The notes beneath the pieces were generated by a model. The model was not told the origin of the DNA. It was given only the letters and a program-made list of their open reading frames with translations, and searched no databases. 35,685 nt of DNA from Paraglomus occultum (Eukaryota; Glomeromycota; Glomeromycetes; Paraglomerales; Paraglomeraceae), in assembly GCA_910592205.1 (NCBI GenBank), contig CAJVPJ010000198.1:1-35685 (forward strand), given 5' to 3'. The translations under genes were made by a program, and so were the position numbers. Below are positions 22,068 to 34,165 of this stretch, piece by piece (the stretch's first letter is position 1; every line of letters begins with the position of its first letter).

Positions 22068-25000
22068 CACGATTTATGTGGAGGGGAAGACAGTAGTTGA
22101 AATGATGGGTAAAGAGTGTATGAAATGCTATCAATACCAGGATAGCAATTTGTTTGAATTCGTAAGTACCGCAAAATTGATTGATTATTATTAAAAAAAA
22201 AAGCGAGCCGATGCGATGGCGGGGGAGGGGGGGGATGTGTACTAAGCAAAGTAAAAAAAATGGAGCGGAAAAAATGTTTATTGCCGAAGTATCTATATAT
22301 TTATATCGGGGGGAAAAAAGTGTTAAAAATGGATAACTAGAACCATAAACTATAGTTACATTAATGTATTCTTTTGGTGTAATATTAATCAAATCATACG
22401 ACACGTTTGGGTTACAGATTTCAATACAATACCCAACAATGTGGATGAGAAGTGAAAAGCAATCATGGTTTAACCCCCAAATTCGTAAGATCATTACGTA
22501 CGTTATATGCGGACGGGTACTTTTGAAACTTGACACAAGCGAACGATTAAACAATCCATTGGTTAGGATTGTTAAAATCCCTGCTATACTAATCCATCGA
22601 CTTCTACATTGATCGTTATTTGTGTCCTACTAATTTATATTGTAGTATAGTGTACGAAACAGACTTGTCAACAAACATACTATTATGTGTGTTCTTTTGT
22701 TCTCTGTTCAACTTTCTTCCATTATTCCTATTTTTTTTGTTTCTTGTGTGACCCGGAGGCAGCTCCTCAAAGTTGAAACGTTTGTTAGCCTAATAAGGAT
22801 AGTTCGGTACATGCTGATCGAATGTAATAAGCGAGTTGGCTAAACGGTTAACAATTAGCATTTTGTCGGTGAGTGGAGTAGAGTGGAGTAAAGTGGTGGT
22901 GACCTTAACCATAGACGTTCATGAAAAAAAAGAGTATGTGTATGGTGGATGTTGGAAAACATTAATCTAAAGATAACAATTGTTAGAAGCGAAGAAAAGA
23001 ACAGAGTTTGGAAGTTTGCATTAAATTTAAGGGTTAGTGATGATTTGAGGGTTGGTCACACAGCATATTAGAAATATATATTGTGGCATCGACAATAAAT
23101 TAAAAATTTCCAAATAGTCAATTAAGAATGCTATTTGATGACCAAAAACTGAAACAGCCATCAAAATTTAGCAATACCCTGAATACACACAATATCAAGA
23201 AAGTTCTCAAAAGCGGGCATTTGTTTTGACAATCGGAATCTTTTTATTGTTCATTTCGAGAGAGGAACGAGGATGATGTCATGTCGTTGGTTGGTTTTGT
23301 CGGTAGACATTTCGTATGGTTATGACGACAGATGTGATCATATCGAAAAACTTGGAGTTTACACTGACACTACACTACACTACACTCAACTCGCAGTTTC
23401 CTAGCATTACGCACAAAACGTAGACGGGTTCATACATAAAAGTCCCGCCCTGTCTTCCCGATGGCACAAGCCCTCTCACTCTATTATTATGTGTAATATA
23501 ACTGAAGACGGAAATAGTTTACGCTACGCAACACCTGCTTATTTTGCTTTATTTACATTGCAAATATTTATCATGATTTAAAATAAATCCACTTTTACAC
23601 TTGGACGTTGTACTAACCCCATCATAATCAACACCAAGATTTTCTGTAAACACGGAAAACCGAACCGGAATCTTTTTTTTTTTTTTTTTCGTCAAAAGAA
23701 AAGACATCCCCATTTTTTGCTTTGCAAGTCACATGGTTATACAACAGTCTCTCGCATAAGGTTAATCCCGAATTTGATGCAAACGTATTGTGTAAAATGT
23801 AACTATTCGTTCTGTCCTTATGTGTAATCCTCCCAAAGCTCGCAAAGATAAGGTTTTTTATTTGGACATTCAAACACAATTGCAAAAAGCATAACAATCT
23901 GCGTGTGACAAACCGGAATTATTGTTGCTTTTCTCAAACATGTTGTGAGAATACTCCTTACCTATCGATTATACCTAACTATTGTATAATCAGTTTGGGG
24001 GTTCCATGTCTTATAATCTAGAAGTAAATAATTCACATTGATTCTTCTTCCAACTTCCTTTGTGTGCCTATCCGTATGGTATTTATAGTGTTGATATAAT
24101 TAACGATAATATACCGTGTGAACAAGATTGTACCAAGATGGAGACATACGCTTTTGACGCTCGTGTTTAAATACGTATTAGTAAAGTATTAATGTTAAAC
24201 GTAGTTATAAATAACAGTTTATCTTATCATTCGTAGGACAAGTCACTAGACCCAATGATAATTCAGAGATAAGCGGGCAGGTTGTTCTCCGCATTGACAA
24301 AATAATCCATCAAGTCTGTCAATATTTTAATGCAGGATCATAATTAATTGATCAAGACTTAATTTGCCTGCTTAAACCAAATATGGTATGTCGTAATATA
24401 TCTATAACAATTTTCACTCGGGAATATTTATATGCTTACAAATAAAAGATAAATTTACATTCACAAAAAGTTCTCTTGCACATGATTCTCATACGCTCGT
24501 TGTAATGTTTTGTAATAGGAATTTCAAGATCGCTTTAACGAGGTACTTGCTTTTAGTAGATAGTTGAACAAGCATATGTTTAGAAACATCGTTTACATTT
24601 ATTCGTATTGAGACTGTGTCCTACATCGTAACAATAATAGAAAATTCGGCAATTTCCGCAGTACATAACATGCGGACAAATAACAGATTGTCTTTAAGAG
24701 AAAAAAAATAGACATATTGATATTAGTCAAGTACCAACGAGATATGCCTCCATTCAACGCTTATTTACCCAAGATATCAAAAAGCGTAAAATTACGTGCT
24801 ACATTAATCTTACCATATCATTACTAAAAAGTTATTACTCTAATCTGTTAAAAATATTTCCATAACAATAATAGCTATTGAAACATTATTCGTGAACTGC
24901 ATGATTAGCTTTGAAAACCAAAGACGTTATGTGGTTAAAAAAAAAGCTGGTAGTCAAGAACTTTAACGAGAATTAGTGCCGTTCATTGATTCTGCAAAAA

Positions 25001-25903
25001 CTGCTTAAACTTTAATTTAAAAATAACAATCGATGTGCAAAGCACCAATCTCTGCAAACACTGCATGTTCAGTTAATCTTACACCTATCGTCTTTTCGCG
25101 CAATATGTCATTAAAATCTAAAAGTGCTTACAAAGTTATGCTAAAGGCTTTTTTGTTGACGTAAGGCCGAGAGAGTTAAGGTCGTGGTTACAGTTAAGCA
25201 CTCCATTCATGCTACATTACGTCTTTTATGGAATGTAGGTCAACAATTAAAATATTTAGTTCTGAACAAACTTGGGACAAGTATTTTTAACCGTGTTAAT
25301 GTATCGAATACTGATAGCTTTTACAACCCCTGTCAATCTATTGGTTAATGGTCAGTGAGTGTACTTACAGAGAAAGCAAAGGAGTAAAAGCTTGGCTCAG
25401 TTGTTAATAATGCTGGTCTTTTTAGATAGTCGTTTTGACGATGTAAGGCTGAGTCAACACGTAACTTAATAGGTTGCTACGTATTATAATATGTTATCTA
25501 CCTGATACTTTATAAGACTCTAAATTGTCATCACTTGCAGATAATGCGATTCCATTGTTGAGCGAATAAAGCAAATTTTATAAATATCGTGATGCGATAA
25601 TTTATTACCTGTGATTTGCATTACACGACACGAAGTTGTGATGGAACTATGCAGGCGGCATAACATACCAATCAATACAAGAATAACAACCAAATGATAA
25701 TGATATCACCATTGCATTAGAAGGAATGCATAATATTCCATTAATCGTGTGTGCTATCGCTGCTACTAAGAAAATAGAAATATAAATCAATTACAGTAGG
25801 ACAAGTTAGTCTCCATCAAGTTACACGACACGGAAATCCGCAGATAATGTCGTCTCATCTCCGATCTATGTTTAAGATCTATGTTTCGATCTATGTATTA
25901 ACA
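22068..25903. other. Long intergenic region upstream of the GPCR and kinase A
   Basis: No gene supported. A G-run tract at 22215-22236 lies about 150 bp upstream of the GPCR start (C-rich on the coding strand). GTGGAGTA repeats near 22870, a CTACA run near 23370 and a 19-base T run near 23675 are simple sequence. A minus-strand frame at 22330-22480 has three N-x-S/T sites and could be an upstream receptor exon. Confidence 0.4.
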
Positions 25904-28290
25904 ATGTCTCGAACATCTTACAAAGAATGGTTGGAGACAAGCATCGATGAAGGCTCAATCTATTGCTGCCCAGAAGATGGCATAGAACTAGACCCTGTAC
26001 ACATCGGTCACGGAGCGTTTGGGGTGATATTCAAGGCAACGATAAGGCAGAAAAACGGTATTGGAAACATCGTCGACGCCATCTTGGGCAGAAAGCCTGG
26101 TATTTTCTCTGGAACGACTGTCGCAGTGAAGATTCTGCTTCCAGACAGACATGGAGATTGTGAAGAAGATCTACATCAACAATTTATTAAAGAGGTTGTC
26201 TATCATTATTTGTTATGCTCGCCGCATTACTTTGGATATAGATTAATTCGAAATTAATGTTGTCCAATAGCTAAAACACCACAGGGAAGCAAACAATCAT
26301 CCCAACATTGTCCATTTTTTGGGTCTATACAAAGGTATGTCAGCAAAGGCCAATCTATTTACTTACTATTACGAAGAATAGCTTTTTAACCGCTATCATA
26401 CTTTCAAGACAAACATGAGAATTATCATATGATGTTTGAATTCGCTGACGGTGGAAGTTTGCGTGAGTATTTAAGAAAAAACTTTAAAGATTTGACTTGG
26501 GAAGACAAGTACAAGCTGGGTTTGGAAATTACCAATGGACTAAAATATTTACATAATCTTGATATCATTCACAAGGATTTGGTATTTATCGCATAACGCA
26601 CACATTCGATTAGTATCTTTTGACTCGTATTGGTCTTAAGCTCACACATGCGTTTGTTTTCTAGTCATCGAGTAACATCCTTATCAAATCGGGCGTTGCA
26701 AAGATAACTGATTTCGGGTTATCGAGCGTGCTGAAACAAGCAATGTCCAAATCACGTGGAGATGGCGCTCCAGCATACAAGGATCCGCTATCTTTGATGG
26801 ACAAGTCTTATAAACGTGGAAAAAAATCCGACATATTTAGCCTTGGTGTAATACTATGGGAAATATCCAGCGGCAAAAACCCATGCGGAGAGCTTACGGA
26901 AACTTTGGACATTCTGGTGTATAGGCTTAACGGCTCTCGCGATTCCCCATTTCCTGGAACACCTGAAGAATATATTACCTTGTATTCAGATTGTTGGGAC
27001 GAAAATCCCGACAAGCGACCATTGTGCGCTAAAATTTATACGAGACTGGAAAATTGTTCTCAGGTAGACAAACTTAATAGGGCATTGGAAATTGAACCAA
27101 ACGATGCGTGGTCACTGAGTCAAAGGGGAAATGCCTATCGAAAACTAAAACAATATGACAATTCACTGAACGATTTAAACAAATCGTTAGAGATCAAACC
27201 AAACAATGCGTGGGCATTGAGTCGAAGGGGAAGCGTCCATCGGAATTTAAAACAATACGACAACGCATTGGCTGATTTAAATAAAGCGTTAGAGCTTAAA
27301 CCAAACGATGCGTGGGCATTGAGTCGAAGGGGAAATGTCTATTTAGATCTAAAACAATATGAAAATTCACTGGATGAACTCAGCAAATCGTTAGAGATTA
27401 AACCAGACGATGCGTGGGCATTGGGAGAAAGAGGAGGTGTCTATCGAAAACTGAAACAATACGATAATTCACTGAACGATTTAAACAAATCGTTAGAGAT
27501 CAAACCAAACGACGCGTGGTCATTGAGTCGAAGGGGAAGCGTCTATCGGAATTTAAAACAATACGACAACGCATTGGCTGATTTAAACAAGGCGTTAGAG
27601 ATTAAACCAAACGATGCGTGGGCGTTGGGAGAAAGGGGAAGTGTCTATCGGGAGCTGAAACAATATGACAATTCACTGAATGATCTCAGCAAATCGTTAG
27701 AGACTAAACCAAACGATGCGTGGGCATTGAGTCGGAGGGGAGGTGTCTATCGGGAGCTAAAACAATATGATAATTCACTGAATGATTTAAACAAATCGCT
27801 AGAGATCAAACCAAACAAAGCGTGGGCATTAAGTCGAAGGGGAAGCGTTTATCTGGATCTGAAACAATATGATAATTCACTGAATGATCTTAGCAAATCG
27901 TTAGAGATTAAACCCAACGATGCGTGGGCGTTGAGTCGAAGGGGAAGTGTTTATCTGGATCTAAAACAATATGATAATTCACTGAATGATTTAAACAAAT
28001 CGTTAGAGATCAGACCGAACGACGCGTGGGCATTGAGTCAAAGGGGAAGTGTCTATCGGAATTTAAAACAATACGACAACGCATTGATTGATTTAAACAA
28101 ATCGTTAGAGATTGAACCGAACGATGCGTGCGCATTGAGTTTAAGAGCTCAAGTTTATATGATGCTTGAACAGTATGACAACGCCTTGAATGATATTAAA
28201 AAAGCGTTGGAAGTCGAACAAGATAATGTACTTGCACTCTCCGTGAGAGATTATATTTATGGTGAACTCAAAGAGTATGAGCGTGCATGA
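25904..28290 (+). CDS. TKL-like protein kinase with 12 C-terminal TPRs (gene A)
   Basis: Exons 25904-26194, 26271-26334, 26409-26581 and 26665-28290 give 717 residues in phase. The start MSRTSYKEWLE was chosen because paralogue B begins MSQASYKEWLE; an earlier in-frame ATG at 25847 is not shared. Kinase motifs: glycine loop HIGHGAFGVIF (33-43), lysine K76 in VAVKIL, E97, HKD 173-175, N179, DFG 192-194, GAPAYKDP in place of APE, SDIFSLGVILWEISSG. From residue 313 to the end are 12 TPRs of 34 residues, nearly identical in DNA. The architecture is known from the expanded kinases of Glomeromycotina; TPRs bind partner proteins and the kinase probably relays a signal, but substrate and partner are unknown. 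The catalytic loop reads HKD where B has HRD. Exon 1 ends at an unusual GTTGTC donor, shared by B. Confidence 0.88.
27073..28290 (+). repeat. 102-bp tandem repeat encoding 12 TPRs
   Basis: Each 102-bp unit encodes L-N-K-S-L-E-I-K-P-N-D-A-W-A-L-S-R-R-G-S then V-Y-R-x-L-K-Q-Y-D-N-S-L-N-D. Changes cluster at a few codons: SR/GE/SQ after A-L, S/G/N after R-G, and RN/LD/RK/RE after V-Y. The last two units are most diverged. The high identity points to recent unit duplication or gene conversion. Confidence 0.9.
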
Positions 28291-28625
28291 TGAATGTGTT
28301 GAGCGTGCGAAGACATGTTTATTGTAAACTAAACGTTATGCAAATTCTTTAACGATTGATCCGAGTGATGAATGCATATAATATTCAGGGGGGAGACCGT
28401 GCAGTAATTGATCTATTGAAGATTGATCACAATCAAACCGGCACATTGATTATAAGAGGATTTGTAGAGAATATGGCATGATAACACGCTAATGTGACAT
28501 CCTGAATAATGTCTATTTCGATCTCGGAGAAAGTATTGAATGATCTCAGCATGCGATAAGATCGCGTTTATAAAGATGCTCAAACACGAGAGATAATGTG
28601 AATGTTAAGGTGTGCTTCCATAGCT
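28291..28625 (+). pseudogene. Decayed TPR units after the stop of kinase gene A
   Basis: Past the TGA of gene A, TPR-like pieces are still readable across several frames and stops. About 28342-28375 reads NSLTIDPSDEC (compare KSLEIEPNDAC). About 28401-28470 reads AVIDLLKIDHNQTGTLIIRG (compare ALIDLNKSLEIEPN..). About 28510-28555 reads VYFDLGESIE then GATCTCAGCA (compare the VYLDLKQYDNSLNDLSKS unit). The ancestral array was therefore longer by about three units. Confidence 0.6.
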
Positions 28626-29120
28626 AAATTGACTCTATTCAAATGTTTGAAGTTACAACACGTGAAATCAAACTCGTCAGACGAGATTCTATTACTATGG
28701 CGGCGATATATAATTACTTATTTAATTTAAATACTTTTTATTATAACTATGTCGTCAGGTATGATATTCTGCTGTCATTATTTAGTATTTAGAGGATTAG
28801 ATCAATAGCACCACAATACACAAATGCATATTAATATAGTCTGATCAGTATTCGCGCGGGAAAATAAATGCTATTTATTTTACCTTGGGTTTACAATCTC
28901 AATTATATGAAATAAAAGTATACTGCATTGGTATTGATAATAACCAATTTATTTATAAACAAATGTTATGTATTAAATTTCTATCTAAGATGACCTTGTT
29001 CCATACCCACTTGATAAGTTCAATCAAGTTTGAATCTGTTTTATTGTTTAAGCTTATAATTATACCTAAAAAATGAGCATGTTTTCCATTTTAATTTTGT
29101 GACTATAAAATACACAAAGA
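28626..29120. other. Intergenic, no gene seen
   Basis: AT-rich sequence between the kinase A relic and the convergent RING-Sel1 gene. A 63-codon open frame at 28885-29076 has no recognisable feature. Confidence 0.5.
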
Positions 29121-32011
29121 CTATCCTTGTTTAGCAGCTTTTTGATACCATTCAACTGCCTTTTGTTCATCTTTTTCTACACCAATTCCATTTCGATAGC
29201 AGTAGCCAAGATTATATTGTGCATAAGCATATCCTTGTTCAGCAGCTTTTTGATACCATTCAACTGCCTTATGTTCATCTTTTTCTACTCCAATTCCATA
29301 CTTATAACACCTACCAAGACTATATTGTGCAATGGCATGTCCTTGTTCAGCAGCTTTTTGATACCATTCAACTGCCTTTTGTTTATCTTTTTCTACTCCA
29401 ATTCCATACTCATAACACCTACCAAGACTATATTGTGCAATGGCATGTCCTTGTTCAGCTGTTTTTTGATAGCATTCAAATGCCTTTTGTTTATCTATTT
29501 CTACTCCAGTTCCAGTTGCATAACACACACAAAGACTATATAGTGCATCAGCATGTCCTTGTTTCACTGCTTTCTTATACCATACAACTGCCTTCTGTTC
29601 ATCTTTTTCTACTCCTGTTCCATGTCTATAACACACACCAAAATTGTATTGTGCATCAGCATGTCCTTGTTCAGCAGCTTTTTGATACCATTCAACTGCC
29701 TTTTGTTCGTCTTTTTCTACTCCAATTCCACTTTCATAACACTGACCAAGTTTATGTTGTGCATTTGCATATTCTTGTTCAGCAGCTCTTTGATACAATT
29801 CAACTGCCTTTCGTTCATCTTTTTCTACTCCAATTCCACTTTCATAACACCAACCAAGTTTATGTTGTGCTTTAACATGCCCTTGCTTAGCTGCCTTTTG
29901 ATACAATTCAACTCCCCTTCGTTCATTCTTTTCTATTCCAGTTCCAGTTGCATAACAGCAACCAAGACTATGTTGTGCTTTAACATTTCCTTGCTTAGCT
30001 GCCTTTTGATACCATTCAACTGCCATTTGCTCATTCTTTCCTATTCCAGTTCCAGTTGCATAACAGTGACCAAGACTATATTGGGCTTTAGCATGTCCAT
30101 ATTCAGCCGCTTTTTGATACCATTCAACTGCATTTTCTAACTTAGTCTTTTTATATGCAGTATTAGCTTTCTGAAACATTTTTTCCACATTTGGTGCTGT
30201 TAATGATTTCCAATTGAACTCAAAGGAGATTCTGAAGTATATTTTCTCATTCTATTTTTTTTTCTTTGCTTTTTAAGATCTAGATCATCACACTCATCAA
30301 ATATTGCTAAGTCTGCATTGCTTCTAGCATCACTATTATGGATATCTTCATACTTAGTGTCTGTAAGATACTGTTGAATGTTGTTGTATATGATTTGTTG
30401 TGGCATATGATACACTTTATTCCTTTCAATTTTAGTTCTACAATAAGGGCATTCTGGGTTATTTAATGATAAAAGAGCCTTTGAGCTAATAGTATGTTGA
30501 CAATTAAGTTGATAAAAATCATCAAGTGCTTCACAAACAATAGCACATGTTAAGTCTTCTGCAATATAGTCAATTGGATTTTTCTCAACACCTTTTCCCT
30601 TTTCTTTCCCTTTGTCTTGTTTCTTATTTTTAGTAGTTTCCGTTAGTGTGCCTGGTGTATACTTCAGAATCATCTTTGCTTCAACTTCTAATTTCTCTCT
30701 GAGATAATAATACATGTTAACCAATTTTGGTATACACTTCTCATCACAATCAGAAATATCATCAGGTGTTGTTACAAACAATTTGCTATTCTTGACTTCA
30801 AGGCTCAATAACACTTCAATGGATTTGAATTGAATAAATTCATTGATAGCATTATTTAATGAGTCTAATGCTATGTAATAACAAATAGCTTGTGTAGTCA
30901 TAGAAAATGTTTTCTGTATCAGTTGTTGGATAATATCTAAAATGCCAAACCAGAGTTCATCACTAACATCCTGATTCTCTGTAGCATTTTCAGAATAGCA
31001 TAAACTGATATGATACCAGAGATACTCAAGAAGTACTCTTTCTTTGAAGCTTATTGAAATGTTAGATTCTTTTTCTTCATACCATTCATCAAGACTATCT
31101 TGTAATATCATAAGCTGTCTCCAGGTTGTATACCAAAGCTTGCCTGAAGGTGCAACATTAAAGGCTTCTTTAAAATACTTCCAGGATCTTTCTATGTCAA
31201 AATCACCAAGAGGGACTTTAATACCAGTAATTAATTTAATCCCAACTTTAGCCAATCCAGGAACTGCAACAAGTAAACCTTTTAATGCTGCAACAGCTCG
31301 ATCAATAATTGCCTGATACTCGTTTTCATTATTGCAAACAGTATTTAATGTATTTTTAATGAGTTTGAAAAGATAGTCGCAATCATAATTGCATTCAAAA
31401 CTTTTGATAATTTTGCCTGATTTACTAGCGCCTGCACACTTAATTTTCCATATATCTCCTCCGTGCTGTGTAATCATTATATGTGCATCTTTATGATTAG
31501 ATATGGCTTGTTGAATACCATCAAGAAAACGACCTGTAAATCGACACCCCTTCTGATACATCTGTTCTAGTATAGTTGTAATAATTCGTAATTGCCATTC
31601 TAGTTTAATAATTGTTTCCCCTGAGAACGCATCATCAAAATTTTGAGAACATAAACTCTTTAAAGCTGTGTTTAGCACCTCTACCGACACAGTATCTCCT
31701 TTACGTTCGAGAACGTATTTAAGTGCGTAAATATTCTGAGAATATTGCAAGTTTGTTAACAATGCCGTTATTTGCTCATCTGCTGACATAAGCCCTTGTT
31801 CCATTAATTGAAGTATAGTCTTAGGAAAATTGCCTTGGGTTGTAGAGGATGACATGGAAGAAGCATTAGCTGTGAGACCATTGTCTGATACATAGCCTGT
31901 TGTTGAGCTAGAACTCATCATGTCAATGATTAATGCATCAGCGATGGAGAATTTTCCGCCGGATTTATTCCATTGTAATTGGTTCAAATCACTGCGTGTA
32001 ATGTTTTGCAT
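29121..32011 (-). CDS. RING/U-box-like protein with C-terminal Sel1 repeats
   Basis: Two adjoining minus-strand frames almost certainly make one gene. The first (32011 to 30200, ATG at 32009-32011) is a mostly helical region with a Ser-rich start, a basic linker (KNKKQDKGKEKGKGVEKN) and, at about 487-530, a RING-like segment: C-A-I-V-C, C-Q-H, C-P-Y-C-R. The second (about 30231 to 29121) starts FEFNWKSLTAPNVEKMFQKA and has nine full Sel1 repeats plus a partial one, ending AAKQG-stop. The frames differ, so an intron or a frameshift joins them. Acceptor TTCAG|A at 30231 fits a donor after 30355 (GTATGA, 123 bp) or after 30294 (GTGTGA, 62 bp), both in phase. Proteins of this build occur in families in arbuscular mycorrhizal fungi. 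RING/U-box proteins are usually E3 ubiquitin ligases with the Sel1 array as adaptor; that role is inferred, since the RING lacks one Cys/His pair. Confidence 0.75.
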
Positions 32012-34165
32012 GGTAATAGTGTGACATTGGGTGCGACGTTACTATTAGCAATTTTACAATTTCGTGGCACTCTGCTTTGCAGCCAGCATTAATAATACGT
32101 TATTGACAATATGGATGTGCCTCACAATATATGTTACATTACATCATTGTGAGATTGTCAGTGTGTGAATTATGAGACAATACTTGTGTCATGATGTTAA
32201 CCAGATGATATCTTAACCTTTCGCTCGATATAAAATTATATTATAATAAACATTAAACACTTGTGTTTTTCTATAATAGCTTGACTAAGTCAAAATTTAT
32301 TTGGGTTTCGACATGAGCGAATATTGATTAACACAGTATGCTTTTTGGTATGTCGACATCGTACTGAACGTTGATTGGTTTGCTTGCAAATTTAGAACCT
32401 GCCCTCGCTTTTAGCTTGAACGTTGAGTACGTGTATGGTAGCTGAGTCGAAATAGGCGGATTTTGTCAAAAGACATACAAATATGGGGGTGGTTAACGAA
32501 AGAGTTGAATAAGATTTCTAATTAAAAGGTTGTCGGTTTATATACTATCTGTTACCGATATCAATTTCTGTAGTGTGCACAGATATTTACATTTGCTAAT
32601 TCTGATTTGATGCTAACAGAAAACTTGTTTGGTTAAGGCTATTTTATGGTAATTACGTGTATAGTGTGCTATTTAAAAAATACGTAAATTGGTTAATCTT
32701 ATTTTCTGGAGGCTTATATGTGCGATGAAATGACAAACATATGATAAGCGAATAAATATAATAGGAATTACGTTATACAGTCAGTCACGAGCATAGATCA
32801 TACAACTATTACGTACGTACTAGGAAAGTACAAACAGAACACTGCTGTAGCAGAGAATAAAAATGGCTGCGAGCCAAAACATAAACTCGCAAGTAAATAA
32901 AAACTTTTTTAATATGGTACATCATGGATACATTGAGCAAAGCATATACATGTTAGTTCTACTGTCGGACTTTGCTTTGCCTGGGTTAATAGTAAGAGAT
33001 AAGTTTGCGAATAATTAATGCTATTAGTTAATTATTTTTTTGCAGATTATGGGTTAATAACTGTGAGCAGTAAGAACAGGGAGCCGTGGAAATTGAGTGT
33101 AATCTATAAAGCGAAAATAAAACGTTTTGTAGTTTATCGGAACGTTTTAAAGTCATAAGTTGGGCAAGTGATATTTCAGGAATAATAATAGACAGCGGAT
33201 TAGTGATAGTATAGAAAACCTCCCATTTGCTTTTTCGAAGAGAATCGATTGTAAATATATTATTATGCTTGAAACATTAATTTATTTTGATTTTTTCTTC
33301 CACACTATTAAATATTATTAATACAAATTTAAGAGAATGAGGACTGATGTACTCTTATACTTCTACACTATATATGTAATTATTAAATTATAAATGAGAA
33401 GATGTATGTATGGTTTACTCTTATGGATTGTCGTGTCCTATTTATTTCACATAATTATTTTAGATGAACACTACGCGGCAAAGTTTATGCAAAAATGTAT
33501 GACATGATAAATGACGACTAAAGGTGTAAAAACGCAATAACGATAAATATTTTATTTCTCAAATTGGGTGTCAATATACTGTATTTAAGTCTCCCGAAAA
33601 ATCTGCACAAAAATGGTTGTTATTATACGGATATACTTAGCAATAAATATGAAGAACGAATAATATCAAGAATATGTCATAAAAGATAAGTTTATGCAGT
33701 AAATAATGACGACGAAAATGTACTTATGCTTAACCTATACGCTTACCTCGGCAAATCAATCTTTTGGATACGTTATATAGCTTATCATGCGTATAAACCC
33801 CCACATGAGTAATGCTTCAAACTGACCGATTTTATATATAAAATCATGTATAACGCTACCCACAGTTCTGCATTGAAAATTTATCAACAAAGACCGTCGT
33901 AGTGATAGCAAAGAAGTCCTTGTCAGCTCTGCCGAAAATGGTAAACTATTTCACCAAACCGTGCAAGAGTTTTTTCAGACTAACCTTGACTTTGCCAAAA
34001 GAGAGCGCGATCAACCGAAAATCTGAACTTTGAACCTATAGTTTCATGCGTATATTATATATTACAACACTACATAAATGTTCCATCAATCAGTTACACA
34101 GCGTCGTGTCACACCACTTATCTGATTATCTCTACTATCAATGTGTATGTTTACGATTAACGACG
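32012..34165. other. Intergenic between divergent RING-Sel1 gene and kinase B
   Basis: Contains the upstream regions of both genes. An AT-rich TATA-like stretch at about 34050-34064 lies roughly 100 bp before the kinase B start. I see no other gene. Confidence 0.45.
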
